In this document: positions 30,401-35,945 of the stretch, one piece after another
How positions within the stretch are numbered: position 1 is the first letter of the stretch
Layout: each line of letters begins with the position of its first letter
Assembly: GCA_037447655.1 (NCBI GenBank)
Contig: JBBHKE010000791.1
Span: 77,501-113,445, forward strand
Source of the DNA: Zygnema cylindricum
Lineage: Eukaryota > Streptophyta > Zygnematophyceae > Zygnematales > Zygnemataceae
DNA: 35,945 nt
Direction: 5' to 3'
The notes under the pieces: model-generated
Told to the model about the DNA's origin: nothing
Database searches by the model: none
Seen by the model: only the letters and a program-made list of their open reading frames with translations
Position numbers and translations under genes: made by a program

Positions 30401-30600
30401 GGTTGATTGCAACCCTTCGAGGACAGTGTGGATGTGAAGCAATGGGGTGGTCACTGGAGATCAATCCTGTTGCTGTAGGAGCATTATTGGTGGAAAAAGG
30501 AAAAACAGAGTGGGTAAAAGAGTGGGAACAACAGGGTATTCAACAGCTGTTGGGAGAAGCTGTGAGGGAGGAACAACAAGGGCAAGAAGGGAGGCAATGA
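27488..30600 (+). CDS. Leucine-rich-repeat protein, eight exons (405 aa model)
   Basis: Likely intracellular LRR protein of plant type, with no signal peptide and no membrane segment. Exons as I read them: 27488-27806, 28234-28308, 28705-28782, 29076-29219, 29329-29532, 29898-29969, 30112-30154 and 30318-30600. All seven introns are GT-AG; introns 1-6 are phase 1 and the last is phase 2. The exons total 1218 bp, an exact multiple of three ending at TGA. One repeat per exon is visible: LLRLDLSGCIWLNDLQALE, LDQLQCLNLRGCLNLAS, MPWLCCLDLEGVASISDS, MRELRALNVSKTSIGLATLE and LENVQLVDVRGTNVKIPAV. An insert with RREEEAQRRAL and the basic RPPKRRRGG (possible nuclear signal) separates repeats 4 and 5. 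The C-terminus (LIATLRGQCGCEAMGWSLEI) is not recognised. The intron 7 boundaries are the least certain. The orthologue cannot be named. Confidence 0.8.
28203..28230. repeat. Intron-associated motif, copy B (intron 1)
   Basis: CTCTAATAACGATACTCACGG..., ending three bases before the intron 1 acceptor. Confidence 0.55.
28625..28648. repeat. Intron-associated motif, copy C (intron 2)
   Basis: GGCGCTAATAACGATTTACG..., about 56 bp before exon 3. Upstream text (GGGGTACACCACTAGAGTGT) also recalls copy A. Confidence 0.55.
29781..29806. repeat. Intron-associated motif, copy D (intron 5)
   Basis: TTCGCTAATAGTGATGAGCG..., about 90 bp before exon 6, preceded by CGAATTAGAATGATT as in copy A. Confidence 0.55.
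30222..30251. repeat. Intron-associated motif, copy E (intron 7)
   Basis: ATTAATGATAATAATGATTC... followed by ACAGTGTTG, the most divergent copy, about 66 bp before exon 8. Confidence 0.45.
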
Positions 30601-30710
30601 GGTTGAGCAGTAGGATCCAAAATTTTGTCCATAATGAGCTAAATTGCCCTTAAAAAACAAAACAAAGAACAGAAAGGAACAAAGGAATGCAAAGAATGTA
30701 AAACAAGCAA

Positions 30711-30716
30711 AATAAA
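30711..30716 (+). terminator. Possible polyadenylation signal of the LRR gene
   Basis: AATAAA about 110 bp after the stop codon, in an A-rich stretch. Plausible but unproven. Confidence 0.4.
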
Positions 30717-30806
30717 GTTTGCTCATAGGACAGGTGTCAGCTGGTAGACAATGCAGGTACTTGCAGCTTGTTTTCAATTCATGGCCCTGTTTCATAATTG
30801 CTGCAA

Positions 30807-30911
30807 CAATTATTGTCACACCGATCATTGTTGCTCCTATTGTTGTTGCACCAATTATTGCCATACCAATTATTATTACACCAATTATTGGCACACCATT
30901 TATTGTTAGAC
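30807..30911. repeat. 15-bp degenerate minisatellite (7 units)
   Basis: Seven consecutive 15-mers of the type CAATTATTGNCACAC (30807-30911). In one frame they would encode a five-residue repeat P-I-I-x-x, but the frame has no other gene-like property. Confidence 0.8.
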
Positions 30912-31639
30912 AAATTAATTTTTGGAGGCTGATATCGAAAGTTTGTCAAAACAGAGGGCATGGCTAAGGGAAGTGGTGGGGAGGGGAGGGAAAAGGAGGC
31001 CTCTTACACCTCAGTGAAGTCGAACGAGTCTATGCTTTTGAAGTAGCGTATGAACGATTTAATGTGCGTAAACAATTGTAGACGTAATATAATGCTAACC
31101 TGTACAGAACTCCTGCAACTTGAGAAATACCGGTGTAGTACGTGTATATACGGGGTAATTATATACAGTGTTTCCAATTGTTTGTTAGTCAAATCCTTAC
31201 AGCCAGCCGACTCAATAGCAAACTTACTGACGAACCTCCCCAAAAGCAATCCCTAAAATCCCAAATAGCGATCAGTGTAAAAGTTCTTCCTGGATCTTAA
31301 CAAAAGGAGAGGTGAGGATGTCAGAACTCTGTTATAGCTGCAACCTGAATGAGGGGATAAATATTGTTAGATCGTCTTTTTTTTGTGTGTTAATTCCTTT
31401 GTGGTTGGTGTTTCCTTTTGACCTGTAAACCCGTAGTCAGTTTACTTCTTTCCGCGTTTTTCAGTTTTGTGTTTGGTTTCCCTTTCCTTTGGTTTTCATC
31501 TTTTCGAGCGGTTATCATTGCCCGCCCTTTGCATAGCTTGTTACAACAAATGCAAGAAGGTCAATGCCCAGTCAATTCTGGGGCAAAACATTGGAAGATT
31601 CACCTGCAAAAAGATAGGAGGACTACTATTGTAATACTA
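30912..31639. other. Intergenic stretch, nothing recognised
   Basis: About 730 bp with no conserved frame or repeat family that I can identify. Short frames on both strands look random. Confidence 0.5.
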
Positions 31640-31897
31640 TAATGGGGGCCGACTTTATTAAAAAGCGCAAGGGTAAACCATCTGAGCCCATAGGAACAAA
31701 AGGAAGTAGCATTGCTAAAACTGAAAAAACCACATGACGAAGGAATAAACAAAAAGGAAAATAAAGGCAAAACCGACGAAAATACGAAAGAATGGCAGGG
31801 AAATCGAAAACACCCGAAAAAGCGAAACCCCGCAAACAAAACATCAAAGGAAAAAACTAACACGTATCAAAAAAATACACCCAACATAACTAAAAAT

Positions 31898-33322
31898 CTA
31901 CGGAAAGCAACCACGTAAGTCCCCGAATCCTGGAGGAGCATGATGAGGAAGTTCTGGAACACGTCGTCGATCCATAACGGCAATAGACAATCTAAGTAAT
32001 ATAAAAGCCAGCACCCGTCGTTGTAGGGCCAGGGAAAAACGTTGACGAAAAAAAGAAGTAAGGACTGAAACAAAAGGGCTCCCAAGTCCCCGCCTCTCGA
32101 ACAAGCGCCGACCACAAGTACGGAAAAGCTCGTCCAAAGCCACACCCAAACAACCAAATATCTCGACCGACATCGGAGTGAAGCCATCCATAACGTCGCG
32201 ACGGGCATAATCACGCTCCTTTTAGCCGCGTCACGGGCGGCCACTTCCACATGCCGAGCCGCTTGGTTGACGACTGTAGTTGAGGTAGGGTTCGCCAAAA
32301 CAATGTCACCAAATGTACGACGCGCACCATCAAGTAATACAAAGTCAATCCGACGCGAAGGAATAATGTGAGAGACCTCCCGACGAACAGAAAACCCCCC
32401 CTCAAAAGCAATAGTACCAATGGTGTCCCGAATCGTGTCGTGCGCCTGAATCAACTCGCCCCCGTGGGAGCAACAAAGCAAATGGACCGTGACGGGCTCG
32501 AGAACATGGCCACAGGAGCAAACAAGTGAGCCAAGCAAAGGTGGGTGAGGGAGGCCAAGCCGGAACCTAAGGGCCGTCGTGAATTGAGCCGGGGTGAAAC
32601 GAAGAGTGGATAAGATAGGGACAGCCAATAGCCAAGCTCCACAGCCAGGTCGGCCACAAGACAAGAAGCGTGCACGAGAAGAATCGGAAGGAAGCGCCTC
32701 AAGAAGCTCAGATTTAATAGCGGCGACAACCCGATGAGAAATGGATTCCTGAACACGCGCAACTGATGTCGTAACAAGAGTGGAAAAAATCAGCATGTCC
32801 TCGATAGCAGCCGGATTAAGAGAACGTGATGCATCCAAAAGGGGCCGTTGGAAGGCGAGCTCACCATCTGAAACACGGGGAACCACGGCCGCAAGAATAG
32901 TCCACGGCCGGAAAACGAGAGACAATAATGGAAGCAACAAGAAACCAACTTCCCAAATAGGCGGCAGGAGCAACACGCGCCATCGAGAGTAAACCCAAAC
33001 CGCCAGCTGAGACAGGAAGAGAGGCTTGGATTCGTGCCCCAGGCCCAGACTCGCGATCAAAAGCTCCACGGCCCAACAAAGTGTGGAGGACATCCATAAG
33101 GCGATCATCGAAACCAGAAAGTGAGGACACAAAGGATGGGGTGGGAGGGGAAGTGCGAGTAAGGTAGGAGGGCAGGAGGGGGAAACACCGTGTCAAAAGA
33201 GCTAAGGCCACCTGGGGATCAGGAAGGTGAGGAAGGTCGTCCACGTGGGACAAATGTGTCTGAAGAGCGGAATTGAGGAATTTCGTGACGTATGGATCAG
33301 AATCAAGCGGGCAACCCAACAC
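31898..33322 (-). pseudogene. C-terminal region of non-LTR copy 2: Cys/His motif and endonuclease-like domain
   Basis: Frame 33132-31867 (421 codons) carries SLVCSCGHVLEPVTVHLLCC followed by SHGGELIQAHDTIRDTIGTI. This is a Cys-x-Cys...His-x3-Cys cluster followed by HDxxRD. Next comes SRRIDFVLLDGARRTFGDIV with Arg-x-Asp, 13 residues, then Asp. The true frame then shifts near 32190 into the 32191-31898 frame (MSVEIFGCLGVALDELFRTC). A Cys/His cluster plus PD-x(12-14)-D-like signature after RT is the arrangement of R2-type elements with a restriction-like endonuclease. The motif is seen; the activity is inferred. Confidence 0.6.
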
Positions 33323-34020
33323 ACGAATGTCTTCGGAAGGAGGGGTATGAAAACCATGAGGGGGAGTGAAAGGAGGAGGAATAGGATGTGGGGACCAAAT
33401 AACACACTTAGAGGGCTAGATCGAAAGATGTTGTTCGGCCAAGCGAGCCTTGAAAAATTTATTGGCCGGTATAACTCAGTCCGAAGGACCAATAATGTGT
33501 GTGTCATCCGCAACTGAAGGGAAGAGGCAAGAAGGGTAAGCAGTTGCGGACGCTCGAGGGCGCGGTAATGGGCTAGGACAAACAAAGGGCCCCCAAGAGG
33601 ATCTTCTTGACGAGTGCCAGTCGTGGAGGAAAGTGGGACCAAATCATCAGAGGCTACTGCTAAGATAATAAAAGGGTCTCACTAACGGAAATATCTAGAC
33701 ATTCGTGGAAGAACCATCCACCTGGAGGACTAACCAATCCGGATGGGCATCTAACAAAGCCAGGATCCCGTGGACCACGGCCTCACAAACCCCCCGGGTT
33801 GCCACCCCGAACTGATGAGGAGAGAAATAATCATGGAAAGCGGGCTGGAGCTGGATGCAGATTGCACGGGCCACCAATCGGTACAATACCTCGCCCACTG
33901 CAATAGGACGGATTCCCCTATTGTGTTTGGTGACAGCTACGAGGCGAGAGGCTGTGAGGAGATCGCAAATACGAGAAGGGGCAGTGCCAGCCGGAATAAG
34001 GGAACATACTTAAAAAAACA
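33202..34020 (-). pseudogene. Reverse transcriptase region of non-LTR copy 2
   Basis: Frame 33898-33695 reads LYRLVARAICIQLQPAFHDY, then FSPHQFGVATRGVCEAVVHG and WLVLQVDGSSTNV, the first Asp block. Upstream codons give TASRLVAVTKHNRGIRPIAV, the conserved RPIAVGE block. After a loss of sequence near 33690, frame 33642-33202 reads MVPLSSTTGTRQEDPLGGPL, where the usual Q-G-D-P-L reads Q-E-D-P-L. The segment between, with the fingers/palm link, is shortened. Inactive. Confidence 0.75.
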
Positions 34021-34045
34021 TATCAAAGCCCTGTAATATTGCTAT

Positions 34046-35001
34046 TAGGTGCCTCTTGATCGAATGAAAATGTCTAGCAGGCGTTTTGAAGATGTGTAAT
34101 AGCATGTCGATTCATTGTTGGCTAACGATTGTTGGCTAACAAAAAAGACTAATTAGTTTATTTTTTGGTTTTAAGGATTTTTGAGACGGAGGGAGAGGGG
34201 GAGAGGGAGAGGGGGAGGGGAGGCAAGGAGGGAGAGGGAGGGAGAGGGAGGAAGGAAGGGAATGTGTGAGCGGGCGCACCGAAGGAAAAAAAGGAAATGG
34301 GAGAAAGGGTGTGCAAGCGACTGCACACTCGCTGGACTCTTCATTCCAAAACTCAAGAGAATGGGAGTGTACGAGGACTGTTTTTGTGTTCATAATTTCA
34401 TACGTGGTCCAAATGACATGGACGATTAGAGAGTATCAAAGGCGAAATTATAATAGCACTATTTTGTGTTCTGAGGGCAAAGTTAGCCTTTACAGAATTA
34501 GTGTTACTGACACAAATGGCAAATTTTTGTGGAACTCCAATTCCTGTCGCTAAATTTCAGTCGAACCGCAAGAAGATCTCAGGTTCAATAGAACTCCCTA
34601 GATTTCTAAATAATGTTCTTTTCCTAGCTTTTTCCAAACTGTATTTTGGCGCATAGAACCAACACCGCACAACTTTTTATCAAGCTTTTGTCCACTTGTT
34701 GTACACAAGCCCCATCATGGCTAATATCTACATCATGTCTTAGGCTTAAAGTGCCACAAAAACAACAAACAAAAACAGTAATTAAGCGTCAATCAACTAA
34801 TGAACGATTTGTACAAATAATGCGCTTGACTCAAACAAGTAGGAACAAAAGTAGCTCCAGTCTGACAAGGACAGGTGCCTCTCAATGACTTCCTTTACAC
34901 AACCCCGTTGGAGAGCATTTCTAACCCTGAAAAAACGGGAATTCGATGGATAAAGCTCTATACTGGAACGAGTTTCCGAAAAGGCCTGACTTCTGGCTCG
35001 G
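34046..35001. other. Intergenic stretch with a purine-rich tract (34180-34262)
   Basis: Contains about 80 bp of GGGAGAGG-type low-complexity DNA like that at 25478-26283. Otherwise no convincing frame or known repeat was seen. Confidence 0.55.
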
Positions 35002-35163
35002 AACCCACACACCTATGTTATCTGTAGTAACCCATACATCTCTGTTATGCGTAGAAACTCACGCATCTCTGTTATGCATAGAAACCCAGCATATCTATAT
35101 ACGCGTAAAACTCAGACATCTATATTATTTGTAAAATCCCAAACACCTATGTTATACAAACCA
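35002..35163. repeat. 27-bp minisatellite, about six units
   Basis: Units begin AACCCACACACCTATGTTAT (35002), AACCCATACATCTCTGTTAT (35029), AACTCACGCATCTCTGTTAT (35056), then more diverged units to about 35160. The next bases hold a direct repeat of CCAAAAAACGGTTA. Confidence 0.8.
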
Positions 35164-35354
35164 AAAAACGGTTACAATGACCAAAAAACGGTTAAGACAA
35201 CCGATACGCTTGAGGCACCAAGGTCCAGGACGAGTGTCACCAGAATAGAACCTCCCATGTAGATGCAACCTCCTCCGAGTGTATCATAAAAACAAAGGAA
35301 GAACAGATGGTTATTCGCTTGATTGAAGTTAAGTGTTCATGATGCCCGACGTCT

Positions 35355-35558
35355 TTAGTTAAGTCGCCGTCTTTTATTCCCAATAATAGCAGCCCTCGTG
35401 AGCTCCAGCAACAAATGAGGAGACTTCTCCAGTTCCTCTCCTAGAGAAGGTTTAGTATCAAAGTTATCCAGTATATATTGTTTGCAAACTTCCTTTAAGA
35501 CTGTAGCGCCGTATATGTCCGCTGTGCTCAGAAGATAACAAGCGTTTCTCTCACGGAC
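35355..35558 (-). CDS. Last exon of a BTB/POZ (BACK-like) domain gene
   Basis: Minus strand. A splice acceptor TTGCAG lies at 35564-35559, then 67 codons and TAA (35357-35355). The start RERNACYLLSTADIYGATVL, followed by KEVCKQYILDNFD, is the helical pattern that follows BTB domains (A/L-x-Y-x-x-x-x-L-K-x-x-C-x-x-Y-I). It ends LLLELTRAAIIGNKRRRLN with a basic tail. BTB proteins of this sort act as CUL3 ubiquitin-ligase adaptors. The BTB core and earlier exons were not found before the window ends, so the gene is partial. The family call rests on a short pattern. Confidence 0.6.
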   Translation of the reverse strand, partial: VRERNACYLLSTADIYGATVLKEVCKQYILDNFDTKPSLGEELEKSPHLLLELTRAAIIGNKRRRLN

Positions 35559-35945
35559 CTGCAACACGACTGTAAAGTCAATTATTAGATGTCTATTTTA
35601 ACAAAAGTAGCAGACCTGGTTGTAAAAAACCCTAAAAAACCTTCTAGGCTACGATTTCTCCTCTTAACATCAAGCTCTAACCTTGAGCTTGATGGTCAAT
35701 GTTCGACCCTCCAACAGCTGGTTGACAACTGAGCAAGATAAAGAGGGGAGGTAAGATAAGGAGAGGGACTATAAAGAAGGGATAGAACAAAATAACAATA
35801 GAAAGGTACAGGAGAAAAAAAAAGACTTCGACCAATGCGCAGAGACATTACTAACTCAGGATTGGTACATTGCCAAATCAAAATTCAAAACAACACATGC
35901 AACATTATACTACATCTGTACCTAGGCACATTCAATATGGCATCA
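35559..35945 (-). other. Presumed intron of the BTB-like gene, with hairpin at 35668-35694
   Basis: No further exon recognised. CATCAAGCTC (35668-35677) and GAGCTTGATG (35685-35694) form a perfect 10-bp stem with a 7-base loop. Confidence 0.45.

Larger units (their letters stand above)
31640..34045 (-). mobile_element. Non-LTR retrotransposon, copy 2 (minus strand)
   Basis: Second relic of the element at 1-2312. On the minus strand the RT N-terminus starts near 34020, followed by the RT core and a long C-terminal region. The coding part ends near 31900 and an AATAAA is present on that strand (+ strand TTTATT, 31654-31659), which probably marks the 3' end. No poly(A) tail or target duplication was recognised. 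The frame is broken in several places, but less than in copy 1. Confidence 0.78.

Noticed and set aside
34797-35012. A 71-codon minus-strand open frame near the right end
   Set aside because: It has no recognisable domain and no splice context; it may be part of an unannotated repeat or the 3' region of the BTB-like gene, but there is no support for a protein.

Overview
The window looks like nuclear DNA of a land plant. It carries Ty1/copia retrotransposons with plant-type gag-pol, a spliced leucine-rich-repeat gene with GT-AG introns, the last exon of a BTB/POZ-type gene, and two relics of a non-LTR element. I cannot name the species. A bryophyte or other early-diverging plant is my weak guess, from the style of the non-LTR reverse transcriptase.

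Layout. 1-2312: decayed non-LTR element, minus strand (copy 1). 2318-3905: 3' end of a copia element, minus strand (E0). 3906-4380: short repeats. 4380-7751: copia element of a second family (E1), internally deleted. Its right-hand LTR is interrupted by a complete copia insertion (E2, 7752-13961), which has 890-bp LTRs and a perfect TATAA target-site duplication. 13967-14277: the rest of the E1-type LTR, its leader and a gag start. 14278-19579 and 19987-25477: two related decayed copia copies (E3, E4) that share many inactivating lesions and the same chimeric 5' junction, so they look like one segment duplicated after it died. 19580-19874: an exact mirror image (reversed, not complemented) of 19229-19523, ending at a 10-N gap. 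25478-26283: purine-rich low-complexity DNA.

The right third is gene-bearing. An eight-exon leucine-rich-repeat gene (27488-30600, 405 residues as modelled) closes in frame across seven GT-AG introns. 31640-34045 is a second minus-strand copy of the non-LTR element. Short tandem repeats follow, and a minus-strand terminal exon of a BTB/BACK-like protein lies at 35355-35558.

How the parts relate. E0, E2, E3 and E4 belong to one copia lineage. E2, E3 and E4 keep a primer-binding site complementary to the anticodon arm of initiator tRNA-Met (half-tRNA priming, as in Drosophila copia and yeast Ty5). The gag start codon is the AUG inside that site. Their LTRs also hold an antisense tRNA-like block. 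E1 belongs to a different family and its gag starts MSTVGASSSS. No retroelement here looks fully intact; E2 is closest, with two in-frame stops and a pair of compensating one-base indels.
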